Source: Streptomyces sp. DHE7-1
Lineage (GTDB): Bacteria > Actinomycetota > Actinomycetes > Streptomycetales > Streptomycetaceae
DNA length: 64,000 nt
Assembly: GCA_016432725.1 (NCBI GenBank)
Contig: JACJDG010000003.1
Coordinates: forward strand, 3,906,001-3,970,000
Direction: 5' to 3'
Of the stretch, positions 38,009 to 45,830 are shown piece after piece. Within the stretch, counting starts at the first letter, position 1. Each line of letters opens with the position of its first letter. The notes beneath the pieces were generated by a model. It worked only from the letters and a program-made list of their open reading frames with translations, ran no database searches and had not been told where the DNA came from. The translations under genes and the position numbers were made by a program.

Positions 38009-39252
38009 ACGGTCTGTCCCTGACGCTCTCGCGGGGCATCGCCCGCGTCACCGAGTCGGCGCTCGGCCGGTACCAGAGCGCCGTCATCCGGATCGGCTTC
38101 TCCGGCACCTGGCTGCTGTTCCTGCTGCGAGAGTTCCCCCACCGCCGGGAGATGTACGGCCCCGACGGCCCCTGGAGCTGGGACCTCGGCCGCCAGCTGA
38201 CCGACGAGAACCACGCCTTCACGGCCCTGATGTGGTCCGGCGGGGGCGCCTGGTTCGAGATCTTCTACGTGCTGGCGATCCTCGCCACGGCCGCGCTGCT
38301 GCTCGGCTGGCGCACCCGGACGGCCTCCGTGCTGTTCATGGTGGGTGTGCTGTCGCTGCAGAACCGCAGCGTCTTCATGGGCGACGGCGGCGACAACGTC
38401 CTGCACCTGATGTCCTTCTACCTGGTGTTCACCCGCTGCGGTCAGGTGTGGTCGCTCGACGCCCGGCGGGCGGACCGCGAGGCGGCGGCACGCGCGCGTG
38501 GGGAGCGGGTCCGCCCCGACCGGCTGGGGCCGGTGCTGTGGGCGGTGCTGGGCCTGGTGCTCGCCGGGGTGACGCTGACGGGCCGGCTGTTCGACAACGG
38601 CTGGCTGGTGCCGTCGCTGCTGTGGACGGTCTGGGCCGTCCTCGGCCTGTGGGCGGCGGTACGGCGCCTGGCGCGGTCCGAGGAGCCGCGGATCCTGCTG
38701 GACGTGATCGCGAACGTCCTGCACAACGGCGCCCTGTTCGTGATCATGGCGGAGGCCTGCCTGATCTACGCCACCGCCGGCTGGTACAAGATCCAGGGCT
38801 CGCGCTGGCAGGACGGCACCGCCGTCTACTACCCGCTCCACCTGGACTACTTCTCGCCCTGGCCGGGTCTCGCCGACCTGATGTCCTCCAGCGGCACCAT
38901 CATGATGGTCATCACCTACGGCACGGTCATGGTGCAGGTCGCCTTCCCGTTCACGCTGTTCAACCGGCGGGTGAAGAACGTCCTGCTGGTGCTGATGATG
39001 CTGGAGCACGCGGTGATCGCGGTCGTCCTCGGGCTGCCGTTCTTCTCGCTGGCGATGATCACCGCGGACGCCGTCTTCCTGCCGACGTCCGTGCTGCTGC
39101 TGCTCGGCGGCTGGGCGGCACGCGCGCGGGGGCGGCTGGTACGGCGCGGCCGGGACGACGACCCCGTGCTGCCCGGGCCGCGCGCCTCCGAGGAGAGCGC
39201 CCCGGGCTCGGCCGAGGAGACCACGCCGGGCCACGTAGGGTTCGGCACATGA
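38005..39252 (+). CDS. HTTM-domain membrane protein (vitamin K-dependent gamma-carboxylase-like fold)
   Basis: 415 residues from GTG 38005. Polytopic with about seven or more helices: SAVIRIGFSGTWLLFLLREF, NVLHLMSFYLVFTRCGQVWS, MAEACLIYATAGWYKIQGSR, WQDGTAVYYPLHLDYFSPWP. The HTTM (horizontally transferred transmembrane) domain is related to vitamin K-dependent carboxylase, although catalytic activity in bacteria is unproven. It is coupled at both ends: GTGA overlap with DUF5819 upstream and ATGA overlap with the methyltransferase gene downstream. The two membrane proteins probably act as one unit. Confidence 0.88.
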   Translation: MNGLSLTLSRGIARVTESALGRYQSAVIRIGFSGTWLLFLLREFPHRREMYGPDGPWSWDLGRQLTDENHAFTALMWSGGGAWFEIFYVLAILATAALLLGWRTRTASVLFMVGVLSLQNRSVFMGDGGDNVLHLMSFYLVFTRCGQVWSLDARRADREAAARARGERVRPDRLGPVLWAVLGLVLAGVTLTGRLFDNGWLVPSLLWTVWAVLGLWAAVRRLARSEEPRILLDVIANVLHNGALFVIMAEACLIYATAGWYKIQGSRWQDGTAVYYPLHLDYFSPWPGLADLMSSSGTIMMVITYGTVMVQVAFPFTLFNRRVKNVLLVLMMLEHAVIAVVLGLPFFSLAMITADAVFLPTSVLLLLGGWAARARGRLVRRGRDDDPVLPGPRASEESAPGSAEETTPGHVGFGT

Positions 39253-40022
39253 CCGATGCCCTGGCCCGCTGGCGTGCGAGCGCCGGTAGCGCCGTGCTGC
39301 TGGACGGCTTCCACGCCCTCAAGCACGCGCTGCGCTTCGGCGCGCAGGTGCCGGTGGCGGTCACCACCGACCGCGGGGCGGCGCTCGCCCTCGCCGAGGA
39401 GCTGGCCGGGGACGTCAGGGACGCCCTGGACGAGCTGCTGACCGAGGTGCCCGCGTCGGCGTACGCCTCGCTCGTGCCGCGGCCTCATCCCACCGGGGTG
39501 GCGGCGCTGGCCGTGCGGCCGTCCCGCGAGGCCCATCTGCGCGCGCTCGCCCGCACGCCCCGCCCGGCGCCCGTCGTGGTCCTCGACAACCCGCGCAACC
39601 TGGGCAACGCGGGCGCCGTGATCAGGCTGGCCGCCGGTTTCGGGGCGACCGGGGTGGTCACCACGGGGACGCTCGACCCCTGGCACCCCACGGTGGTGCG
39701 CGGCGGTGCGGGGCTGCACTTCGCGACGGCCGTGGAGCGGCTCGGCGCCGACGAGCTGCCGGCCGGACCGCTGTTCGCCCTCGACCCGGAGGGCGAGGAC
39801 ATCCGGGGTGTCACGCTGCCGGACGACGCCGTGCTGGCCTTCGGTTCGGAGCGCAGCGGCCTGTCGCCCGAGGTACGCGGGCGGGCCGATCGTCTGCTGG
39901 CGCTGCCGATGCGCCCACAGGTCTCCAGCTACAACCTGGCCACCAGTGTGGCCATGACGCTGTACCACTGGAGTGCCACCGGGGGCGCGGCGACGGCGCC
40001 CCCGGAGGTCCCGGACTCCTAG
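39249..40022 (+). CDS. SPOUT (TrmH/SpoU) family RNA 2'-O-methyltransferase
   Basis: 257 residues. The three SpoU motifs are clear: VVVLDNPRNLGNAGAVIRLA (motif 1), LAFGSERSGLSPEVRG (motif 2) and LALPMRPQVSSYNLATSVAM (motif 3). The N-terminal domain has a family-typical ALARWRASAGSAVLLDGFHA. It uses S-adenosylmethionine to methylate a ribose 2'-OH in tRNA or rRNA. Overlaps the HTTM gene (ATGA) and, at its 3' end, the convergent paaN by four bases (CTAG). Confidence 0.9.
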   Translation: MTDALARWRASAGSAVLLDGFHALKHALRFGAQVPVAVTTDRGAALALAEELAGDVRDALDELLTEVPASAYASLVPRPHPTGVAALAVRPSREAHLRALARTPRPAPVVVLDNPRNLGNAGAVIRLAAGFGATGVVTTGTLDPWHPTVVRGGAGLHFATAVERLGADELPAGPLFALDPEGEDIRGVTLPDDAVLAFGSERSGLSPEVRGRADRLLALPMRPQVSSYNLATSVAMTLYHWSATGGAATAPPEVPDS

Positions 40023-41710
40023 GCCTGGCGGCGGACCTCCACCACCCGGAAGCGGTTGGCCACGAACGCGCCGTCGGTGAGGGCCGCGTTCGCCGCCGGG
40101 TTGCCGCCCGAGCCGTGGAAGTCGGAGAAGGCGGCGGTCTGGTTCACGTACACCCCGCCGGTCAGGTTGAGCGACAACTGGGCGGCCTCCTCCAGGCAGA
40201 CCTCCTCGACGGCCCGCTCGGCCTCCGGGTCGGTGGTGTACGCGCCGACCGTCATCGCGCCCTTCTCGCGGACCGTGCGGCGCAGCAGCTCCACCGCGTC
40301 CGCCACCGAGTCGACCGCGACGGCGAAGGAGACGGGGCCGAAGCACTCGCTCATGTAGGCGGCCTCGGCGTCCGGCTTGGCGCCGTCCAGCTTGACGATC
40401 ACCGGCGTGCGGACCACGGCGCCCGGGAAGTCCGGGTTGGTGATCTCCCGGGAGGCCAGGGCGACCTCGCCGAGACCCGCGGCCGCCTCCAGGCGGGCCT
40501 TCACGTCCGGGTTGACGATCGCGCCCAGCAGGGCGTTGGCGCGCGCGTCGTCGCCGAGCAGTCCGTCGACGGCGCGGGCGAGGTCGGCGGTCACCTCGTC
40601 GAAGGTCTTGTGGCCCTCGTCGGTGCGGATGCCGTCGCGCGGGATGAGCAGGTTCTGCGGGGTCGTGCACATCTGGCCGCTGTACAGGGACAGCGAGAAG
40701 GCCAGGTTGGACAGCATCCCCTTGTAGTCGTCGGTCGACTCCACGACGACCGTGTTGACGCCGGCCTTCTCCGTGTAGACCTGCGCCTGGCGGGCGTTGG
40801 CCTCCAGCCAGTCGCCGAAGGACGTCGACCCGGTGTAGTCGATGATGCGGATCTCGGGGCGGGTGGCGAGGGTCTTGGCGATGCCCTCGCCGGGGCGCTC
40901 GGCGGCCAGTGCCACTAGGTTCGGGTCGAAACCGGCCTCGGTGAGCACCTCCCGCGCGATGCGCACGGTCAGCGCGAGCGGCAGTACCGCGTGCGGGTGG
41001 GGCTTGACCAGGACCGCGTTGCCGGTCGCCAGCGAGGCGAACAGACCCGGGTAGCCGTTCCAGGTAGGGAAGGTGTTGCAGCCGATGACCAGGCCGATGC
41101 CGCGCGGGACCGGCGTGAACCGCTTGGTGAGTGCGAGCGGGTCGCGCTTGCCCTGCGGCTTGGTCCACTCGGCCGCGTCGGGCGTGCGTACCTGCTCCAC
41201 GTACGCGTACGCCACCGCTTCCAGGCCGCGGTCCTGGGCGTGCGGGCCGCCCGCCTGGAGCGCCATCATGAAGGCCTGTCCGCTGGTGTGCATGACCGCG
41301 TGCGCGAACTCGTGCGTCCGGTCGCTGATCCGCTTGAGGATCTCCAGGCAGACCACGGCGCGGGTCTCCGCGCCCGCGTCCCGCCAGGCGCGCTGTCCGG
41401 CCTTCATCGCGGGCAGCAGCACGTCGAGGTCCGGGTGCGGGTAGGTCACGCCGAGCTCGATGCCGTAGGGGGAGACCTCGCCGCCGACCCAGTCGTCCGT
41501 GCCGGGCTGGCCGAGGTCGAGGCGGGTGCCGAGGACGGCGTCGAAGGCGGCCTTGCCGGCCGCCGCGTCCAGGCTGCCCTGCTCCCCGTAGGCCTTGGGG
41601 TGCTCGGGATGCGGGGACCAGTACGCGCGCGTGCGGATCGCTTCCAGGGCCTGGTCGAGTGTGGGCCGGTGCCTGGCGATCAGGTCGTGCGCGGTCAGTT
41701 CGGCGGCCAT
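40019..41710 (-). CDS. paaN: PaaN-type aldehyde dehydrogenase of phenylacetate catabolism
   Basis: 563 residues from ATG 41710. Aldehyde dehydrogenase fold: FTPVPRGIGLVIGCNTFPTW (Asn of the active site), YTGSTSFGDWLEANARQAQV, catalytic Cys in SLYSGQMCTTPQNLL, ECFGPVSFAVAVDS. Length and sequence fit the PaaN family, which oxidises the semialdehyde produced by ring opening when the bifunctional PaaZ is absent. No frame breaks. Divergent from the hydroxyacyl-CoA dehydrogenase gene over a 160-base promoter region that contains the shared operator. Confidence 0.93.
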   Translation of the reverse strand: MAAELTAHDLIARHRPTLDQALEAIRTRAYWSPHPEHPKAYGEQGSLDAAAGKAAFDAVLGTRLDLGQPGTDDWVGGEVSPYGIELGVTYPHPDLDVLLPAMKAGQRAWRDAGAETRAVVCLEILKRISDRTHEFAHAVMHTSGQAFMMALQAGGPHAQDRGLEAVAYAYVEQVRTPDAAEWTKPQGKRDPLALTKRFTPVPRGIGLVIGCNTFPTWNGYPGLFASLATGNAVLVKPHPHAVLPLALTVRIAREVLTEAGFDPNLVALAAERPGEGIAKTLATRPEIRIIDYTGSTSFGDWLEANARQAQVYTEKAGVNTVVVESTDDYKGMLSNLAFSLSLYSGQMCTTPQNLLIPRDGIRTDEGHKTFDEVTADLARAVDGLLGDDARANALLGAIVNPDVKARLEAAAGLGEVALASREITNPDFPGAVVRTPVIVKLDGAKPDAEAAYMSECFGPVSFAVAVDSVADAVELLRRTVREKGAMTVGAYTTDPEAERAVEEVCLEEAAQLSLNLTGGVYVNQTAAFSDFHGSGGNPAANAALTDGAFVANRFRVVEVRRQA

Positions 41711-41800
41711 GCGGGACCAACTCCTCGTCTCAGGAACTCTTCCTCGAGTTCATGACCTGGGCGGAAACAGAGGCAGGAACGAGCGGACAGGGCTAGAGTA

Positions 41801-41814
41801 ACCGAACGATCGGT
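41801..41814. promoter_or_regulatory. Palindromic operator between paaN and hydroxyacyl-CoA dehydrogenase genes (regulon site 2)
   Basis: ACCGAACGATCGGT, directly after a -10-like TAGAGT (41794-41799). Exact reverse complement of site 1. One site could control both divergent promoters. Confidence 0.78.
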
Positions 41815-41838
41815 CGGGACAAGGGGGCCTGCCGCATC

Positions 41839-41847
41839 TGTGGACAA
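41839..41847 (-). promoter_or_regulatory. Single DnaA box
   Basis: TTGTCCACA on the minus strand, 23 bases before the hydroxyacyl-CoA dehydrogenase start. Confidence 0.5.
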
Positions 41848-41870
41848 CCCCGTGCGGGAGGATCGCGCAC

Positions 41871-43385
41871 ATGACAGCACTCGACCTCAGCAGCCCCGTG
41901 GCCGTCGTCGGCACCGGCACCATGGGCCAGGGCATCGCCCAGGTCGCGCTGGTGGCCGGCCACCCCGTGCGGCTCTACGACACCCTGCCGGGGCGGGCCC
42001 GGGAGGCGGCCGACGCGATCGGCGCGCGCCTCGACCGCCTCGTGGCGAAGGACCGGCTCACCGCCGCCGAGCGGGACGCGGCCCGTGCCCGGCTCAGCCC
42101 CGCGGAGAGCCTGGCCGAGCTGGCCGACTGCTCCCTGGTCGTGGAGGCCGTCCTGGAGCGGCTGGAGGTCAAACAGCGGCTCTTCGGCGAGCTGGAGGAC
42201 GTGGTCTCCGAGGACTGCCTGCTCGCCACCAACACCTCCTCCCTGTCGGTGACGGCCATCGGCGGTGCGCTGCGCAGCCCCGGCCGCTTCGTGGGCCTGC
42301 ACTTCTTCAACCCGGCCCCGCTGCTTCCGCTGGTCGAGGTCGTCTCCGGGTTCGCCACCGACGTCACGTCGGCCACGCGCGCGTACGAGACCGCGCGGGC
42401 CTGGGGGAAGACCCCGGTGGCCTGCGCCGACACCCCCGGGTTCATCGTCAACCGCATCGCCCGGCCGTTCTACGCCGAGGCGTTCGCGGTGTACGAGGCC
42501 CAGGCCGCCGACCCCGCCACCATCGACGCCGTCCTGCGCGAGAGCGGCGGTTTCCGGATGGGCGCGTTCGAGCTGACCGACCTGATCGGGCAGGACGTCA
42601 ACGAGTCCGTCACCCACTCGGTGTGGCAGTCCTTCTTCCAGGACGTCCGCTTCACGCCCTCCCTCGCCCAGCGCCGCCTCGTGGAGTCCGGCCGCCTCGG
42701 CCGGAAGGCGGGGCACGGCTGGTACGACCACGCCGAGGGCGCCGAGCGTCCCGAGCCGCACACCGCCGAGAAGCGGCAGCCGCCCGCCCACGTCACCGCC
42801 GAGGGCGGACTCGGTCCGGCCGCGGAACTGCTCACCCTGATCCGTGAGGCGGGCATCCCGGTCCGCGAGGAGGACGAGGACCACGGCACCCGCCTGGTAC
42901 TGCCGAGCGGCGGCCAGCTGGTGCTCGCCGACGGCCAGACGTCCGTGGAGTTCCGCGACGTCGTCTACTTCGACCTCGCCCTCGACTACCGCCGGGCCAC
43001 CCGCATCGCCCTGTCCGCCTCCCAGGACACCTCGCAGGCGACCCTCGCCGAGGCCATCGGTCTCTTCCAGGCGCTCGGCAAGGACGTCAGCGTCATCGGC
43101 GACGTCCCCGGCATGATCGTCGCCCGCACGGTCGCCCGGATCGTGGACCTCGCCCACGACGCCGTCGCCAAGGGCGTGGCCACCGAGGAGGACGTCGACA
43201 CCGCGATGCGCCTGGGCGTCAACTACCCGCTGGGCCCCTTCGAGTGGAGCCGCAGGCTCGGCCACGGCTGGGCCTACGACCTCCTGGACGACCTGCACCT
43301 GCGCGACCCCTCCGGCCGGTACGCGCCGTCACTCGCGCTCTACCGTCACGCGTACGCCACCGACAAGCGGGAGGGCACCCCATGA
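41871..43385 (+). CDS. paaH: 3-hydroxyacyl-CoA dehydrogenase (PaaH-like)
   Basis: 504 residues, ATG 41871 after CGGGAGG. NAD-binding VAVVGTGTMGQGIAQVALVA, catalytic His in NTSSLSVTAIGG ... FVGLHFFNPAPLLPLVEVVS, and DTPGFIVNRIARPFYAEAFA; a second C-terminal dehydrogenase-like repeat (GDVPGMIVARTVARIVDLAH, YPLGPFEWSRRLG) makes it the long form found with phenylacetate genes. It oxidises 3-hydroxyadipyl-CoA or similar to the 3-oxo form. The stop overlaps the TetR start by four bases (ATGA), so regulator and enzyme are cotranslated. Confidence 0.9.
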   Translation: MTALDLSSPVAVVGTGTMGQGIAQVALVAGHPVRLYDTLPGRAREAADAIGARLDRLVAKDRLTAAERDAARARLSPAESLAELADCSLVVEAVLERLEVKQRLFGELEDVVSEDCLLATNTSSLSVTAIGGALRSPGRFVGLHFFNPAPLLPLVEVVSGFATDVTSATRAYETARAWGKTPVACADTPGFIVNRIARPFYAEAFAVYEAQAADPATIDAVLRESGGFRMGAFELTDLIGQDVNESVTHSVWQSFFQDVRFTPSLAQRRLVESGRLGRKAGHGWYDHAEGAERPEPHTAEKRQPPAHVTAEGGLGPAAELLTLIREAGIPVREEDEDHGTRLVLPSGGQLVLADGQTSVEFRDVVYFDLALDYRRATRIALSASQDTSQATLAEAIGLFQALGKDVSVIGDVPGMIVARTVARIVDLAHDAVAKGVATEEDVDTAMRLGVNYPLGPFEWSRRLGHGWAYDLLDDLHLRDPSGRYAPSLALYRHAYATDKREGTP

Positions 43386-43968
43386 CCACCGCCAAGCGCG
43401 ACACGTACACCCCCGAGACACTGCTCTCGGTCGCCGTGCGGGTCTTCAACGAGCGCGGCTACGACGGCACCTCCATGGAGCACCTGTCCAGGGCCGCCGG
43501 GATCTCCAAGTCCTCGATCTACCACCACGTCAGCGGCAAGGAGGAGCTGCTGCGGCGGGCCGTCAGCCGCGCGCTGGACGGGCTGTTCGGGATCCTCGAG
43601 GAGGAGCCCGCGCGCGCGGGGCGGTCCGCCGACCGGCTGGAGCACGTCGTCCGGCGCATGGTCGAGGTGCTCATATCCGAGCTGCCGTACGTGACGCTGC
43701 TGCTGCGGGTGCGCGGCAACACCGAGACCGAGCGGTGGGCGCTGGAGCGGCGCCGCGACTTCGACCACCGGGTCGCCGCCCTGCTGAAGGCCGCGGCCGC
43801 CGACGGGGACGTGCGCCCCGACGTCGAGGTGCGCCTGGCCACCCGGCTGGTCTTCGGGATGATCAACTCCATCGTGGAGTGGTACCGGCCCGACACCCGG
43901 GCGTCAGCGGCCGTGAGGTGGCCGACGCGGTGGTCCGGCTCGCCTTCTCGGGACTGCGCCAGGCCTGA
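43382..43968 (+). CDS. TetR-family regulator, proposed PaaR-like repressor (one apparent frameshift)
   Basis: 195 residues after repair. N-terminal HTH: YTPETLLSVAVRVFNERGYD, GTSMEHLSRAAGISKSSIYH, HVSGKEELLRRAVSRALDGL. The C-terminal ligand domain has VEVLISELPYVTLLLRVRGN and TRLVFGMINSIVEWYRPDTR as in acyl-CoA responsive TetR proteins. One base missing at 43899-43901; with it the end reads RGVSGREVADAVVRLAFSGL. Coupled to the hydroxyacyl-CoA dehydrogenase. I infer it binds the ACCGA-N4-TCGGT palindromes at three promoters in this window. Confidence 0.88.
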
Positions 43969-44012
43969 GCCCTCCGAGCCGGCCGAGGGCCGGGTCCCGG
44001 CGTCTTCGGCGA

Positions 44013-44543
44013 TCAGGTCTCCGGCTCGGTGTCCTCCTCCTCGAACACCAGCAGTGTGCGGGTGCTGAGGACCTCGGGAATCGCCTGGAGCCGGGTGAGG
44101 ACGAGTTCGCGCAGCGTCCTGTTGTCGGGTGTGTGCACCAGGAGCAGGACGTCGAAGTCGCCGCCCACCAGGGCGATGTGCGACGCGCCGGGGAGCTGCC
44201 TGAGCTGCTCGCGGACCGTGCGCCAGGTGTTCTGGACGATCTTCAGGGTGATGTACGCCGAGGTGCCGTGCCCCGCCCGCTCGTGGTCCACACGGGCGCT
44301 GAATCCCCTGATCACCCCGTCGTCGATCAGCCGGTTGATGCGGGCGTACGCGTTGGCGCGCGAGACGTGGACGCGTTCGGCGACGGACCGTATGGAGGCG
44401 CGGCCGTCCGCCTGCAGGATTTTCAGGATGTCCTGGTCGATCGCGTCCAGCGGACGGGCCGGCGGGGCGGCGCCGTCCTGCGGCCCTTCGGCCATTTGTT
44501 CAGCTGCCATGTCCCCCGCTTCACCGTCGTGGACGTCCTGCAT
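44013..44543 (-). CDS. bkdR: Lrp/AsnC-family regulator (BkdR-like)
   Basis: 176 residues from ATG 44543; ATGs 33 and 48 bases in are alternatives. N-terminal HTH LDAIDQDILKILQADGRASI, RSVAERVHVSRANAYARINR; C-terminal RAM domain with ITLKIVQNTWRTVREQLRQL, SHIALVGGDFDVLLLVHTPD. Acidic end EEEDTEPET. It is divergent from the E1-E2 operon, the classical BkdR arrangement, in which the regulator senses branched-chain amino acids or their keto acids. An inverted repeat CTGCATTCATTGCAG overlaps its start codon and may serve autoregulation. Confidence 0.88.
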   Translation of the reverse strand: MQDVHDGEAGDMAAEQMAEGPQDGAAPPARPLDAIDQDILKILQADGRASIRSVAERVHVSRANAYARINRLIDDGVIRGFSARVDHERAGHGTSAYITLKIVQNTWRTVREQLRQLPGASHIALVGGDFDVLLLVHTPDNRTLRELVLTRLQAIPEVLSTRTLLVFEEEDTEPET

Positions 44544-44552
44544 TCATTGCAG
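44538..44552. promoter_or_regulatory. Inverted repeat over the bkdR start codon
   Basis: CTGCA-TTCAT-TGCAG, 15 bases, including the ATG at 44541-44543. Lrp/AsnC proteins bind such short dyads; autoregulation is an inference. Confidence 0.4.
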
Positions 44553-44554
44553 GT

Positions 44555-44576
44555 TGTGGAGAACCGTTTGTCCACA
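44555..44576. promoter_or_regulatory. Pair of opposed DnaA boxes between bkdR and bkdA
   Basis: TTCTCCACA on the minus strand (44555-44563) and TTGTCCACA on the plus strand (44568-44576). Confidence 0.5.
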
Positions 44577-44610
44577 GCCTGCCCGGGCCTGTAGCCAAAA
44601 TGTGCCGTCG

Positions 44611-44624
44611 ACCGAACAATCGGT
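44611..44624. promoter_or_regulatory. Palindromic operator upstream of bkdA (regulon site 3)
   Basis: ACCGAACAATCGGT, one base different from site 2, 60 bases before the E1-alpha start and 67 bases after the bkdR start on the other strand. Confidence 0.65.
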
Positions 44625-44684
44625 AGGTGAGGCGGGTCACAGCCGACGCGCCTCCCGTAGCCGCTCCCACGAGGAGGTGCCGTC

Positions 44685-45830
44685 ATGACGGTCATGGAGC
44701 AGCGGGGCGCGTACCGGCCATCGCCGCCGCCCGCCTGGCAGCCCCGTATGGACCCCGCGCCGCTGCTGCCCGACGCCGAGCCGTATCGCGTCCTCGGCAC
44801 CGAGGCGGCCGCGAAGGCCGACCCGGACCTGCTGCGCCGGCTGTACGCACAGCTGGTGCGCGGCCGCCGCTACAACACCCAGGCCACGGCGCTGACCAAG
44901 CAGGGACGCCTGGCCGTCTACCCCTCCACCACCGGTCAGGAGGCGTGCGAGGTCGCCGCCGCCCTGGCCCTGGAGGAGCGCGACTGGCTGTTCCCCAGTT
45001 ACCGCGACACCCTCGCCGTCGTCGCCCGGGGCGTGGACCCGGTCGAGGTGCTCACGCTGCTGCGTGGCGACTGGCACAACGGCTACGACCCCCAGGCCCA
45101 CCGGGTGGCCCCGCTCAGCACCCCGCTGGCCACCCAGCTCCCGCACGCCGTCGGTCTCGCCCACGCCGCCCGCCTCAAGGGCGACGACGTGGTCGCGCTG
45201 GCCATGGTCGGCGACGGCGGCACCAGCGAGGGCGACTTCCACGAGGCCCTGAACTTCGCCGCCGTCTGGCAGGCGCCGGTGGTCTTCCTGGTGCAGAACA
45301 ACGGCTTCGCCATCTCCGTCCCGCTGGCCAAGCAGACCGCGGCGCCGTCGCTGGCCCACAAGGCCGTCGGCTATGGCATGCCGGGCAGACTGGTCGACGG
45401 CAACGACGCGGCAGCCGTGCACGAGGTCCTCGGCGACGCCGTGCGGCGGGCGCGGGCGGGCGGCGGGCCGACCCTGGTGGAGGCGGTGACGTACCGCATC
45501 GACGCGCACACCAACGCCGACGACGCCTCCCGTTACCGCGGCGACGCCGAGGTCGAGGCCTGGCGGGCGCACGACCCGGTCCAGCTCCTGGAGCGGGAAC
45601 TCACCGCGCGCGGCCTGCTCGACGACGCCGGCCGCGAGGCGGCCCGGCAGGACGCCGAGGAGATGGCTGCCGACCTGCGGGAACGCATGAACCAGGACCC
45701 CGAGCTCAACCCCATGGACCTCTTCGACCACGTCTACGCCGAGACCACCGCGCAACTGCGCGAGCAGCGCGCCCAGCTGCGCGCCGAGCTCGACGCCGAG
45801 CAGGACGGCCAGGAAGGCGACCTTCGATGA
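44685..45830 (+). CDS. bkdA: Branched-chain 2-oxoacid dehydrogenase E1 alpha, complex 1
   Basis: 381 residues, ATG 44685 with GAGGAGGTG upstream. Thiamin-diphosphate binding: AMVGDGGTSEGDFHEALNFA (GDG...) and VWQAPVVFLVQNNGFAISVP (NN). Early helix RGRRYNTQATALTKQGRLAV and YPSTTGQEACEVAAALALEE are E1-alpha hallmarks; phosphorylation-loop-like TYRIDAHTNADDASRYRGDA. It decarboxylates branched-chain 2-oxoacids, giving iso- and anteiso- primer CoAs for fatty acids and polyketides. ATGA overlap with E1 beta. Confidence 0.93.
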   Translation: MTVMEQRGAYRPSPPPAWQPRMDPAPLLPDAEPYRVLGTEAAAKADPDLLRRLYAQLVRGRRYNTQATALTKQGRLAVYPSTTGQEACEVAAALALEERDWLFPSYRDTLAVVARGVDPVEVLTLLRGDWHNGYDPQAHRVAPLSTPLATQLPHAVGLAHAARLKGDDVVALAMVGDGGTSEGDFHEALNFAAVWQAPVVFLVQNNGFAISVPLAKQTAAPSLAHKAVGYGMPGRLVDGNDAAAVHEVLGDAVRRARAGGGPTLVEAVTYRIDAHTNADDASRYRGDAEVEAWRAHDPVQLLERELTARGLLDDAGREAARQDAEEMAADLRERMNQDPELNPMDLFDHVYAETTAQLREQRAQLRAELDAEQDGQEGDLR

